A stretch of 64,000 nt of DNA, taken from Bremerella sp. JC817 (GTDB taxonomy: Bacteria; Planctomycetota; Planctomycetia; Pirellulales; Pirellulaceae). Shown here one piece after another: positions 43,800-52,647 of this stretch (position 1 is the first letter of the stretch; every line of letters starts with the position of its first letter). Made by a program: the position numbers and the translations under genes. A model generated the notes under the pieces. The model was given only the letters and a program-made list of their open reading frames with translations. It searched no databases and was not told where the DNA came from. The stretch is from NCBI RefSeq assembly GCF_040718835.1, contig NZ_JBFEFG010000280.1, positions 620,001-684,000 of the forward strand, written 5' to 3'.

Positions 43800-44519
43800 A
43801 TGCAACTCTTAGATCTCACACTTTCCACCGCGGTGGAAAATCTGGCCCTCGATGAAGCTCTGCTGGAACAAGCAGAAACGGGCAACCAACCTCTGGAAGT
43901 GTTGCGGATCTGGGAACCAACCGAACCGCTGGTGGTGATCGGCCGCGCTTCCAAGCTGGAAGAGGAAGTCGACACCGAAGTCTGCAGAGAACGTGGCATT
44001 CCGGTCCTTCGCCGCAGCAGCGGTGGGGCGTCGGTCGTCACCGGGCAAGGCTGTCTGATGTATGCCGTGGTCCTCAGCTACGAGCGACATCCGGAACTTG
44101 CTGCCCTGGATGTTTGCCATCAATACGTGATGGGACGCATCCGCCAGGCCGTGGTCCACGAAGTTCCCGAGGTCAATCTTCAAGGGACGTGCGACCTGAC
44201 CCTTCATGACCGAAAGTTCTCCGGCAACAGCCTCCGCTGCAAGCGAAGTCACCTGATCTATCACGGGACGATTCTGTACGACTTCGATTTGAAACTGATT
44301 CACCAGTTGCTTCGCACCCCGCCGCGAATGCCGGACTATCGCGAAGAACGACCCCACGAATCGTTTGTGACCAACGTTCCGATCGGCCGCGAAACGCTTC
44401 GTCGCCGGCTGATCGAGGCCTGGGAGGTCGAGGGTCCCATGGTCGAGTGGCCCTTCGAGGCGACCGTCCGTTTGGCTGCCGAGAAATATGCCAAACCGGA
44501 ATGGACCTCAATGCGATAG
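43800..44519 (+). CDS. Lipoate-protein ligase A / octanoyltransferase family protein
   Basis: 239 residues. It attaches or transfers lipoyl/octanoyl groups to E2 and H proteins. Visible are the RRSSGGASVVTGQG loop that binds the acyl-adenylate, and the lysine in DLTLHDRKFSGNSLR followed by HGTILYDF. There is no C-terminal LplA accessory domain, so it may act with a separate partner or be a LipM-like transferase. Confidence 0.85.
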   Translation: MQLLDLTLSTAVENLALDEALLEQAETGNQPLEVLRIWEPTEPLVVIGRASKLEEEVDTEVCRERGIPVLRRSSGGASVVTGQGCLMYAVVLSYERHPELAALDVCHQYVMGRIRQAVVHEVPEVNLQGTCDLTLHDRKFSGNSLRCKRSHLIYHGTILYDFDLKLIHQLLRTPPRMPDYREERPHESFVTNVPIGRETLRRRLIEAWEVEGPMVEWPFEATVRLAAEKYAKPEWTSMR

Positions 44520-44592
44520 AGATTTTATTGGGCTAGGATGGGGAGCAGGTTCCCAAGATTCTCAATATCTATCGCTAAGAAGAGGCCCTCCG

Positions 44593-45258
44593 ATGCGATC
44601 CTGGTTGTTGTTGATTCCTGTTCTGTTTGCGCTGCCGACGATCTGCGTCGCAGAAGGTACCCCCGAAGCCAAAGAGCTGACGGTGGTCATCGATGTCTCG
44701 GAAGTGCCTGAGCTGAAAGCTTGGGGCGCTAACGCCGAGAAGCTGATTCGCGAATGGCACCCGAAGGTTGCCGAAGAGTTGAAGCAAGAAGGTTTCACCG
44801 CGCCGACCGAAGTGCGCGTGGTCTTCAAGAAGGATATGGATGGCGTCGCGTACACGGTCCGCAATCAGATCACCATCGCTGGCGACTGGGTGAAGAAGCA
44901 TCCCGAAGACAACGGCATGGTCATTCACGAGCTGGCCCACGTCGTTCAGGCTTATCCGCGTGGTGGCCCGTTCTGGCTGACCGAAGGCATCGCCGACTAC
45001 ATTCGTTTCTACAAGTTTGAACCAGAAACGAGCCTGCACCGGATTAACCCAGAGCGTCAGAAGTACAGCGATGGCTACCGTACCAGTGCTCAGTTTGTGG
45101 CCTGGCTCGAAAAGACCAATCCTGGTTTCGTGCAGAAGGTGAACGAAGCGATTCGCAAACGCGAGTACAAGAACTTCATGATCCGCGAGATGACCGGCAA
45201 GAGCGTCGAACAGCTCTGGGACGAGTTCATCCAATCAGACGACGCCAAAGGTCGCTAG
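44593..45258 (+). CDS. Exported basic secretory protein-type peptidase
   Basis: 221 residues from MRSWLLLIPVLFALPTICVAEG at 44593, a clear signal peptide. The mature chain carries the zinc-protease HELAH (VIHELAHVVQAYPRGGPFW) and WLTEGIADYIRF, the hallmark of the plant/bacterial basic secretory protein family (PF04450-like). C-terminal LWDEFIQ is also typical. It probably cuts proteins outside the cytoplasm, though catalysis by this family is not well established. Confidence 0.85.
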   Translation: MRSWLLLIPVLFALPTICVAEGTPEAKELTVVIDVSEVPELKAWGANAEKLIREWHPKVAEELKQEGFTAPTEVRVVFKKDMDGVAYTVRNQITIAGDWVKKHPEDNGMVIHELAHVVQAYPRGGPFWLTEGIADYIRFYKFEPETSLHRINPERQKYSDGYRTSAQFVAWLEKTNPGFVQKVNEAIRKREYKNFMIREMTGKSVEQLWDEFIQSDDAKGR

Positions 45259-45345
45259 TCTTAAACAAGACGTTCAAAACCGCCTGCATGTTCGCTCCTT
45301 GGTTTGGGCAAACATGCTGGCCGGTCGTCTGAAGTCATCTTCTCT

Positions 45346-46653
45346 CTACCGCCAGTCGATCTGATCGAACAATTGCATCAGACGCTCTCCCTTGGCGGGA
45401 TGGATCGAAGCCACGTACGAGATTTTTCCCTGTAGATGCGCGCGGAAATTGGGATGGCCGTTTCGATTCTGACTCGCTGGTCCATGACGAATGCAATTGG
45501 TAAGAATTGCCTTCAACGTATCGAACGATTTTCGTGGTAGGTTGAGCTGCTGATTGACCACCAGTCCCGCGATCCGCTGCGCGACCCCTTGCTTCATCAC
45601 CCGCGTCTTGCGGTGCTGGACCGTGAAGCCTTCCTCCATGGCGATCGCCGCGACACAGATCGGAAAGCGATTTGCCACGCGGTAGAAAGCATCGTTGCCA
45701 GAAAAGACCAGGTCGTCTGCATACCGCGTATAGGTCGCACCAACCGCGTCAGCCAGTCCCGCCAATCGTTGATCCAAACGATACGCACACAGGTTGGCCA
45801 GCGCCGGTGATGTCGGTGCCCCTTGAGCCAGATGGGGCCGACGATAGGTGCGGATGGTCTCGAACGATTCGCCGGCCAGGACCTCGTCAGGCGTCGTCGT
45901 GCAGCAGATTCCACCCAACCGATCGGCTACCTTTTCAGGGAAGCCCATCGCGCGAAACCAGCCTTGCACCTGGCAAAGGTGGATCGAAGGGAAGAAGTCC
46001 GCCAGGTCGAGTTTCACACAGACCTGTTTGCCGACATGAGGTTGGGCAAACGTTTGAATCGAACGCCCTGAGCGAAAGCCATGAGCGGCGTCATGGGGTG
46101 GGACTCGATCGAGGATCTCGGTCAGGATCTTTCGCTGTAAGGTCTTTAAACGGGCCTTGGGAATCTCAATCAAGCGTGTCCGTCCTGATCGTTTCGGCAA
46201 GACGCGATAACGATAGTGCCGGAGACATTCGGTATCGCTGCGCTGGTTCCAGCCACGAAGATCGGCGAACCAATCGAGTTCGTTAGTGCGAACACCAAGC
46301 CACGCGGCAAGCTCGCCAGGCGTCGTGATTTCAACGGGAGCTTCCCAACCGATTGCTGCCGGAGAGGGAATCATCGTCGGAACGATCGCCAGCGGATTGG
46401 CAACGTGCAGATCGTCGCCGCGATACAGTGCACGATGGAATCCCGCGTATGTCAGGATCATCTTTTCGATCAGTACGGCTCGCGGCCGGGTCTTCGCGCT
46501 GTGGCACGCCACGATCTTGCGAGCCAGTGGACGAAGCCATCGCCAACGCTTCCCGAGAAGTTCCGCCCCGCGCGTCACCAGCGACTCGACATCGATCGGC
46601 CCTGCGACGAAGGCAGCGGCCAGTGATCGAGCGATGAGTTTGTGCGATTGCAT
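45346..46653 (-). CDS. Retron-type reverse transcriptase
   Basis: 435 residues from ATG at 46653, 20 bases after the a2 repeat; upstream ATGs would translate the msd. The N-terminal ~150 residues form a helical domain of unknown function. RT blocks: RLIEIPKARLKTLQRKIL; AHGFRSGRS with FAQPH, a variant of the retron NAxxH; KLDLADFFPSIH; QGAPTSPALANLCAYRLD; YTRYADDL (YADD about 311-314); RIAGLVVNQQLNLPRK, IAG replacing VTG. The length and N-terminal domain resemble myxobacterial retron RTs. It makes the msDNA from the adjacent ncRNA. No effector gene adjoins it: mutY lies upstream and a convergent protease downstream. Confidence 0.88.
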   Translation of the reverse strand: MQSHKLIARSLAAAFVAGPIDVESLVTRGAELLGKRWRWLRPLARKIVACHSAKTRPRAVLIEKMILTYAGFHRALYRGDDLHVANPLAIVPTMIPSPAAIGWEAPVEITTPGELAAWLGVRTNELDWFADLRGWNQRSDTECLRHYRYRVLPKRSGRTRLIEIPKARLKTLQRKILTEILDRVPPHDAAHGFRSGRSIQTFAQPHVGKQVCVKLDLADFFPSIHLCQVQGWFRAMGFPEKVADRLGGICCTTTPDEVLAGESFETIRTYRRPHLAQGAPTSPALANLCAYRLDQRLAGLADAVGATYTRYADDLVFSGNDAFYRVANRFPICVAAIAMEEGFTVQHRKTRVMKQGVAQRIAGLVVNQQLNLPRKSFDTLKAILTNCIRHGPASQNRNGHPNFRAHLQGKISYVASIHPAKGERLMQLFDQIDWR

Positions 46654-46672
46654 GCCGTAATTCAGGTGGGAA

Positions 46673-46826
46673 GGATGCGCCAACCAGACCGGTCTAGCGC
46701 GTGCCGTCATGCGTGCAGCGCATTGGAGCCCGCGCGAAGAAATAGCAAGCCATTCAAGTTGCCCTGGGGTATCCCCAGAGAGGAACATTCAACACGGTGA
46801 TTGAAAGATTCCCGCTTGGCGCATCC
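46673..46826 (-). ncRNA. Retron msr-msd RNA
   Basis: Read on the minus strand: a1 GGATGCGCCAA (46826-46816) followed by AGC, giving a candidate branch guanosine at 46815; a small stem TTCAA/TTGAA (46805-46788); a perfect hairpin CTGGGG-ata-CCCCAG (46778-46764); an msd hairpin with GCGCG/CGCGC outer and ATGCG-ctgca-CGCAT inner stems (46736-46697); and a2 TTGGCGCATCC (46683-46673), fully complementary to a1 over 11 bp. The RT starts 20 bases on. This is the standard retron layout; ends are approximate. Confidence 0.78.
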
Positions 46827-46887
46827 CCCCAGCCTGGATGCCATGATACCGATCAACTAGCGACGTTCAATGCATTGGGCCGCTGTT

Positions 46888-48009
46888 TTACAAAAGCCGA
46901 GCCAGCTTGCGTCCGGTGGTCGACAAGGGAAGTTCGCCCAGATGCGAAACGTCGCGCCACTGCCAGACGCGCGGCTGGCCGTCTGGACCTGCTTGTGGTT
47001 TCAAGCGACCTTTTTCGAATGCCATCTCGTGACAGAGCAGGGTAATGCGATATTTGGTCACACCATGTTTGATGGTGGTGATCAATTCGCCCAGGCTTGC
47101 CTGCACGCCAGACGCTTCTTGCAGCTTCGCCGATAAATCTTCCAGCGGCGATGCAGCGTCGGCGGCGAAGCGGGGGAAGTCCCAGAGGCCGGCCCAACGT
47201 TCGTCGGGTCCACATTGCCGGACCAGCACTTCGTTCTTCCGACGGACGACCAAAGCGACTTCGGTCACCGGGATGAACTCGGTTTTCTTCTTCGGATGCG
47301 GGATCTCTTCCTGCCGACGCGTGCGGTACGCCTCGCAGTGGGCTGCAAGAGGACAAAGCAAGCAGCTTGGATTCTTGGGCGTGCAAACCAGGCTGCCAAT
47401 TTCCATCATCGCCTGATTGAAGTGGCCGACTTCGTCATCGGGCAGAATCTCTTCGGCAAATTGCCACAGTCGCTTTTGGCTAGCCGACGTCGTCAACACT
47501 TCGTCCCAACCAATCAGCCGAGCATAAAGCCGGAGGGTGTTCGCTTCCAGGATCGGTGCTTTCAAGCCGTAGGCGATCGAAGCGATGGCACCTGCCGTGT
47601 AGCGACCGATCCCAGGCAGGCTTTGAATCTGATCGACATCGCGCGGAAAGACCCCGTCGAAACGTGCGACCACTTCCTTGGCGGTGGCATGCAGTTGCCG
47701 GGCACGTCGGTAATAGCCCAGTCCTTCCCACAAACGAAGGACCTTCTCTTCTTCGGCCTCGGCCAGTTCGTATACCGTGGGAAACTCGGCGGTGAAGCGG
47801 CGGAAATACCCTTTAACAGTCGCGACCTGGGTCTGCTGCAGCATGATCTCGCTGATCCAAACCTTGTAAGGATCTTGCGATTTCCGCCAGGGCAGATCGC
47901 GCTTATGCTCGGCGAACCAGGCCAGAACTTGCGCTTGAAACGTCGCCAGCGATCCGCGCACCGGCGATTTTGCGGAAGAAGATTCGGTGCGGGCACTGCG
48001 TCGCGGCAT
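46888..48009 (-). CDS. mutY: A/G-specific adenine glycosylase
   Basis: 373 residues. It removes adenine mispaired with 8-oxoguanine. The catalytic Glu54 is in SEIMLQQTQV; a helix-hairpin-helix LPGIGRYTAGAIAS (131-144); an Fe-S cluster C-x6-C-x2-C-x5-C (CTPKNPSCLLCPLAAHC); and a C-terminal NUDIX-like domain for 8-oxoG recognition. Oddity: the second catalytic position, Asp in ILDGN of E. coli MutY, is Glu155 here (ILEAN). A basic, Ser-rich N-terminal extension precedes the core. The retron lies directly downstream on the same strand. Confidence 0.93.
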   Translation of the reverse strand: MPRRSARTESSSAKSPVRGSLATFQAQVLAWFAEHKRDLPWRKSQDPYKVWISEIMLQQTQVATVKGYFRRFTAEFPTVYELAEAEEEKVLRLWEGLGYYRRARQLHATAKEVVARFDGVFPRDVDQIQSLPGIGRYTAGAIASIAYGLKAPILEANTLRLYARLIGWDEVLTTSASQKRLWQFAEEILPDDEVGHFNQAMMEIGSLVCTPKNPSCLLCPLAAHCEAYRTRRQEEIPHPKKKTEFIPVTEVALVVRRKNEVLVRQCGPDERWAGLWDFPRFAADAASPLEDLSAKLQEASGVQASLGELITTIKHGVTKYRITLLCHEMAFEKGRLKPQAGPDGQPRVWQWRDVSHLGELPLSTTGRKLARLL

Positions 48010-48221
48010 GGGCTATTCGAGCATCCTTGGGTCACGAAAAACGTTCAGCCTAGTGGTTTCGCCCTGGCTGGCAAGCCGTGACTATCGAGCGGCGGCTAAG
48101 GGCTGCTCGGCAACAACTCCTTCTTTGGGAGACCGTTCCCCCCGACCAATTCAAATGGGGCATCTGGCGAGCTACAATAGAAGGGCCGTTTCCTTCATCG
48201 ATTGGTTCAGGTTGATTCCCT

Positions 48222-49202
48222 ATGTTGCTTCGCCTTGCATCGCATCCACTTTGCTTCGCCCTGCTTTTGGTCGGACTGGTGGGCTGTTCGAAGAATCCTC
48301 CGGTGAACACCACCATGATGGAAACCGAGTTCGCCGAGCAACTTCTCGCGCCCCCGAACTACCTGGCAGGCCTCGTCAAGCAAACCCCCGATGTCAAGTT
48401 CCAGCCGATGGCAGGCGGCATCCGCAAAGCAAGCTCCCAGGTTCGGCTTCCGACCGGCGAATCGATGACCGTTTGGGTTTATCAGCCTGATCCACTTCCG
48501 CCTGGCAAACTGCCATGCGTCTTCATTGCCCCAGCCGGGACGATGCTGATCCATGGCATGATGCTGTCCGATGGCGACGTGCAAGAACATCTGCCGTGGG
48601 CGAAGGCAGGCTTCGCCGTTGTCGCGTACGAACTGAGTGGCCATGCCGATGCCGAGAAATCTTCCGACGATCAATTGAAGCTGGCGGCCGACAACTTTCG
48701 CGACGCCAAGTCGGGGCTGCTCAACGCCCAGGTCGCGATGGCTTTCGCCAAAGAGAAGCTTTCCTTCGTCGATCCGGACCAGTTCTACACCGCCGGTCAT
48801 AGTTCCGCCGGAACGATGGCTCTGTACGTTGCCGAGATGGAACCCCGGGTTAAAGGAAGTATCGCGTTCATGCCGGCCGTGGATGTGCGTGCGACGCTGG
48901 GTCTCGATGTCATGACCTATCTGCAAACGAGATCGATCCTGACCGAAGCAGGTCCGTACGTCAGTGCAATTTCGCCAGCCACACACATCGAACGCCTCTC
49001 GCGTCCGACGTTTATTTTCTTATCCGCCAACGATCGCAGCGACATCAACGGTCCAGCCGATACGTTTGTCGCGAAGCTGCGCGAGCTGGGCAAAGATGTC
49101 ACGGTCGTCCGTGCCCCTGGGGGTGGCCACTTAGAACCGATGCTCGACCCCGGCATTCCGATGGCGATCGAGTGGTTGAAGATGGTCACGCAAAGCCGCT
49201 AA
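48222..49202 (+). CDS. Lipoprotein alpha/beta hydrolase
   Basis: 326 residues with lipobox LVGLVGC (Cys22). Alpha/beta-hydrolase core: an oxyanion region FIAPAG, nucleophile in GHSSAG, Asp in SANDRSD and His in GGGHLEP. A peptidase S9/dienelactone-like esterase, anchored outside. The substrate is unknown. Convergent with the DUF1559 gene, overlapping by four bases. Confidence 0.85.
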   Translation: MLLRLASHPLCFALLLVGLVGCSKNPPVNTTMMETEFAEQLLAPPNYLAGLVKQTPDVKFQPMAGGIRKASSQVRLPTGESMTVWVYQPDPLPPGKLPCVFIAPAGTMLIHGMMLSDGDVQEHLPWAKAGFAVVAYELSGHADAEKSSDDQLKLAADNFRDAKSGLLNAQVAMAFAKEKLSFVDPDQFYTAGHSSAGTMALYVAEMEPRVKGSIAFMPAVDVRATLGLDVMTYLQTRSILTEAGPYVSAISPATHIERLSRPTFIFLSANDRSDINGPADTFVAKLRELGKDVTVVRAPGGGHLEPMLDPGIPMAIEWLKMVTQSR

Positions 49203-50185
49203 GGCATCTCTTCCTGATTGTCTCGAACCAGGAACTGCTGCAGCACGCCGAGCTGGCCTGACTTCGGATCGTCGTGCCACTGCGAGTCGGTGTCATCGGT
49301 AAAGAACTTCACCGCGCCATCGACCAACAGCATGTTGACGCCACCAGGATGGAAGCTGGAATAGCCTTCGCCGCACAACGTATCGCCATCCCACGGCGGG
49401 GCATTAATTTTTGGCTTCGCACCTGCCACTACATTCCAGATTGATGGTCCACCGTCGTGCCGCATCGGATCAGGGACCCCAGGCCAACTACCGGCCCGGC
49501 AATTGGTCAGATCGCGTTCGCCCAGCATCACGGTGAAGCTGACACCATCGGTGATTTCGTCGAGAGTAATGGCTGAGTTGCCGAAGAAGATGCCGGTATT
49601 CGGTTCGGTTCCGACGGCATCGTGCTTGTGACCAGCGTTGCCGACATACATGCTCAGACCCCAGGGAATCGGAGTGCCGGTCGGATCCCAGCGGCGCTCA
49701 GGATGATTCTCGCCTTCATAGGTGAACGCATTATCGGAAGGGCAGAGGTAACCATCCATCGCTTCCTGCAGCATCTCGAGACGCTCGCCTCCCGTTTCGC
49801 TGACGGTCCCCAGTGGAGTTTTCAGATCGTTCGGTGTTGGGTAAGAGGCGTTCGTCAGGCTGACCAATTGTGAAGGCCAGCCCCAAGCGGGTATCGTTTC
49901 CATCGCCCCTTCAGAGATCACCCAGCCCGAAGGAAATGCGTCGTTTGCGTTGTAATAGGTCTCCATCTGCATGCCAAGTTCACGCAGGTGATTCGCACAC
50001 GTGATGCGGCGTGCGCTCTCTCGCCGCTGCACCAACAGCGAAGCCAATGGGCCAGCGATAACACACAGCAGCAACAAACCGAGAAAGCCGCCTCCCAGCA
50101 CCAGCGCCCAGGTTCGCGAGCGATCGAGACGCTGGTTGGCTTCATCAAGAGATTCTTCGTGGCGGCTTGGTTGCGATTCAGACAT
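49199..50185 (-). CDS. DUF1559 protein with an atypical N-terminus
   Basis: 328 residues. The DUF1559 core is evident (ESARRITCANHLRELGMQMETYYNANDAFPSGW; CPSDN; DEITDGVSFTVMLGE; FHPGGVNMLLVDGAVKFF), but the prepilin FTLVELLVV signal is replaced by a polar 27-residue head and a plain transmembrane helix (TWALVLGGGFLGLLLLCVIAG). So it is probably an integral membrane protein rather than a processed pseudopilin. Confidence 0.87.
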   Translation of the reverse strand: MSESQPSRHEESLDEANQRLDRSRTWALVLGGGFLGLLLLCVIAGPLASLLVQRRESARRITCANHLRELGMQMETYYNANDAFPSGWVISEGAMETIPAWGWPSQLVSLTNASYPTPNDLKTPLGTVSETGGERLEMLQEAMDGYLCPSDNAFTYEGENHPERRWDPTGTPIPWGLSMYVGNAGHKHDAVGTEPNTGIFFGNSAITLDEITDGVSFTVMLGERDLTNCRAGSWPGVPDPMRHDGGPSIWNVVAGAKPKINAPPWDGDTLCGEGYSSFHPGGVNMLLVDGAVKFFTDDTDSQWHDDPKSGQLGVLQQFLVRDNQEEMP

Positions 50186-50261
50186 TCAGATCTTCAGCAG
50201 GCAAACAGTTGATGGGCAATCGATGGCAGGCCATTCACCTGCCGACAGATTGCCCATTAAA

Positions 50262-50426
50262 TCAGTTCGCTTGCCAGATTGCCATGATCGGTCCAATGAC
50301 AACTAACCCTGCGATCAGGCCGAGCGTCACCAGAACGATGGCCAACCAGTTAACGGTTGCTGGGGGAGATTTCGCATTTGGATCGGTCTGTGGGTAGCCA
50401 CGATCAAGTTCTTTTTGAGTCGCCAT
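50262..50426 (-). CDS. Small single-span membrane protein
   Basis: 54 residues, ATG at 50426 behind a strong AGGAGG seven to eight bases away. It reads MATQKELDRGYPQTDPNAKS, then PPATVNW and a hydrophobic helix LAIVLVTLGLIAGLVVIGPI ending MAIWQAN. Strong start context and a clean helix make it a likely real gene. Family unknown. It lies 76 bases upstream of the DUF1559 gene on the same strand, so the two may be co-transcribed. Confidence 0.6.
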   Translation of the reverse strand: MATQKELDRGYPQTDPNAKSPPATVNWLAIVLVTLGLIAGLVVIGPIMAIWQAN

Positions 50427-50547
50427 CGGAAGTGTCCTCCTTTATTCAGACGACCGGCACGCATTGTCGGGATCGTCTTTGCACTAAGTTTCAGGTTCAG
50501 CAAGGACAACGTCGCAAACGTCGCGCCGTTTGAGCATATAAAAATGG

Positions 50548-50607
50548 AGGGAGGCGAAACCTCGTTCGCCGAGCCCGAAAGCACGACGTCCGATGGATCG
50601 CCTCCCT
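50548..50607 (-). other. 10-bp inverted repeat with 40-base loop
   Basis: AGGGAGGCGA (50548-50557) and TCGCCTCCCT (50598-50607), perfect. On the minus strand the stem is followed by ccaTTTTTat, terminator-like; it lies about 120 bases upstream of the 54-residue gene, so it could be a leader/attenuator or a small RNA end. Confidence 0.4.
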
Positions 50608-50805
50608 ACCCGAGTCTCCGGCCTATCTGCCCGATAGCCGGATTGCCCGAGAAATCATCCGAGCAGCAATGGTCAACCGCAAAGAAAGACATAAGACAAC
50701 GGTTTTATCGCCATAAAACCCAGGTAAACGATGCATTTGTCCGCAATTTGGCAAACGAGGCAAGTTACAACGCACGAACCGATGACAGGCTTGCGATACC
50801 GTGGC

Positions 50806-50838
50806 GTTCTAGTATTAAAGTCGCGTTCTAGAATTAAA
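50806..50838 (+). promoter_or_regulatory. Tandem 14-bp direct repeats upstream of the decarboxylase gene
   Basis: GTTCTAGTATTAAA (50806-50819) and GTTCTAGAATTAAA (50825-50838): 13 of 14 identical, 19 bp apart, near two helical turns, about 118 bases before the start codon. A likely operator for a transcription regulator; it also raises the local AT content near a promoter. Confidence 0.5.
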
Positions 50839-50955
50839 TAAGTTCCTGCGATTCCGACCAATCCAAGCCGCAGGCACTCTGCCTAGACTCGCGTGTTTTC
50901 ATACAATGATGCCCGTAGGCTATCAATCTTCTTTTCTGAGCTGGAGTCGACCAGG

Positions 50956-52641
50956 ATGAATCATTCCACGCCTTCGCCAAGTTTGTCGGCCGCGCAAACG
51001 GTTAGCGGTCTTTCGATCGGTGAATATCTAATCCGCCGACTTCAAGAGCACGGCCTGGAGGATATCTTCGGGATCCCTGGGGACTACATCCTTTCGTTCT
51101 ACGGGATGCTCGAGAAAAGTCCGATCAACGTCGTCGGATGCACGCGAGAAGACTGTGCTGGCTTCGCTGCCGATGCATATGCACGCGTGAAGGGCTTGGG
51201 CGCGGTTTGCGTGACTTACTGCGTCGGCGGTCTGAGCATCTGTAACAGCATCGCCGGTGCCTATGCCGAGAAGTCGCCGGTGGTCATTCTGACCGGCTCG
51301 CCAGGTCTGCGAGAACGGGTCAACAATCCGCTGCTGCATCATATGGTTCGCGACTTCAGCACGCAGAAAGATGTGTTCGAGAAACTGTGCATCGCCGGTG
51401 CCGAGCTCTCGGACCCGGTCACCGCGTTTCGCGAAATCGATCGCGTTCTCGATGCGGTGGTTCGCTTCAAGCGACCTGGCTACATCGAATTGCCTCGCGA
51501 CATGGTGAACGTGATTCCGCATATCAGTCACGTCTTCCCTTCGCAGCAAACGACCAGCGATCCGCAAGCATTGTCGGAAGCAGTCAACGAAGCTGCCCAG
51601 TTGATCGAGAAGGCAGAGAAGCCGGTCATTCTGGCTGGGGTCGAAATGCATCGATTCCATCTGCAGGACGAACTGGTCGCCCTGGCCGAACAGACACAGA
51701 TCCCAGTCGCCGCGACGATCCTCGGCAAGAGTGCCATGCGAGAAACGCATCCGCTTTACGTCGGCTTGTACGAAGGGGCGATGGGCCGCGAAGAGGTGAC
51801 GCAGTATGTCGAAGAGAGCGACCTGGTGCTGCTGCTCGGGACGTTTATGACCGACATCAATCTGGGCGTGTTCACCGCCAACCTCGATCCGTCGAAGTGT
51901 ATCTATGCGACGAGCGAACAACTTCGTTTGAAGCATCATCACTACCATGGGATCACGTTGCCTGACTTCGTTCGCGAGCTGGCCCAGCGGAAGGTGACTT
52001 GTGCCAAGCGGCCGATGCCCGATGGCATTCGCATGTGCATGCGGCCGGTGGGTGACGTGACCGAAAAGCCGATCACGATCGAACGGATGATGCAGATGAT
52101 CAATCCACTGCTGGATGACGAAACGGTGGTGATCGCCGACATCGGCGACGCGCTCTTCGCTTCGACCCAATTGGTAACCCAAGGAAACAGCGAATTCCTG
52201 AGCCCGGCGTATTACACCTCGATGGGCTTCGCCGTTCCGGCAACGCTTGGTGCTCAAACGGCCAAGCGAAATGCCCGTATTCTGGCGATGATTGGTGACG
52301 GTGCCTTCCAGATGACTGGGATGGAACTATCGACGATCATTCGTCATGGCTACGATCCGGTGATCATCGTGCTCGATAACCATGGCTACGGCACCGAACG
52401 CTGGCTGCACGCTGGCGACTGGGAATACAACGAGATCCATCCGTGGGCCTATAGCAAGCTGACGGAAGTGCTGCGTGGCGGAACTGGCTACGAAGTCAGT
52501 ACCGAGAAAGAGTTCCACGAGGCATTGCATAAAGCCTGGGACGATCGCGACGGGATGAGCATCATCCACGTCCATCTGCCAGAGAACGATGCCAGCCGCA
52601 CGCTGCACCGATTGGGACAGCGTTTGGGTGCTCGTGTCTAA
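50956..52641 (+). CDS. ThDP-dependent 2-oxoacid decarboxylase (pyruvate/indolepyruvate type)
   Basis: 561 residues from ATG at 50956. ThDP enzyme of the PDC/IPDC group: N-terminal GEYLIRRLQEHGLEDIFGIPGD, catalytic Glu in CTREDCAGFAADAYAR, adjacent His-His in NNPLLHHMVRDF (a hallmark of decarboxylases over acetolactate synthase), and the ThDP/Mg motif GDGAFQMTGMEL...NHGYGTE. It would decarboxylate a 2-oxoacid to an aldehyde, pointing to fermentation or aromatic/branched amino-acid breakdown. The exact substrate is not readable. Confidence 0.9.
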   Translation: MNHSTPSPSLSAAQTVSGLSIGEYLIRRLQEHGLEDIFGIPGDYILSFYGMLEKSPINVVGCTREDCAGFAADAYARVKGLGAVCVTYCVGGLSICNSIAGAYAEKSPVVILTGSPGLRERVNNPLLHHMVRDFSTQKDVFEKLCIAGAELSDPVTAFREIDRVLDAVVRFKRPGYIELPRDMVNVIPHISHVFPSQQTTSDPQALSEAVNEAAQLIEKAEKPVILAGVEMHRFHLQDELVALAEQTQIPVAATILGKSAMRETHPLYVGLYEGAMGREEVTQYVEESDLVLLLGTFMTDINLGVFTANLDPSKCIYATSEQLRLKHHHYHGITLPDFVRELAQRKVTCAKRPMPDGIRMCMRPVGDVTEKPITIERMMQMINPLLDDETVVIADIGDALFASTQLVTQGNSEFLSPAYYTSMGFAVPATLGAQTAKRNARILAMIGDGAFQMTGMELSTIIRHGYDPVIIVLDNHGYGTERWLHAGDWEYNEIHPWAYSKLTEVLRGGTGYEVSTEKEFHEALHKAWDDRDGMSIIHVHLPENDASRTLHRLGQRLGARV

Positions 52642-52647
52642 CGGAAA

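Larger units (their letters stand above)
50427..50955. other. 529-base gap upstream of the 2-oxoacid decarboxylase gene
   Basis: No convincing gene. It contains a long-arm inverted repeat (50548-50607) and a direct-repeat pair (50806-50838), listed separately. The remaining frames lack coding character. Confidence 0.5.

Noticed and set aside
45284..45318. GCATGTT ... AACATGC inverted repeat between the protease and RT genes as a terminator
   Set aside because: No T-run on either strand and a long unpaired middle; too weak to annotate.
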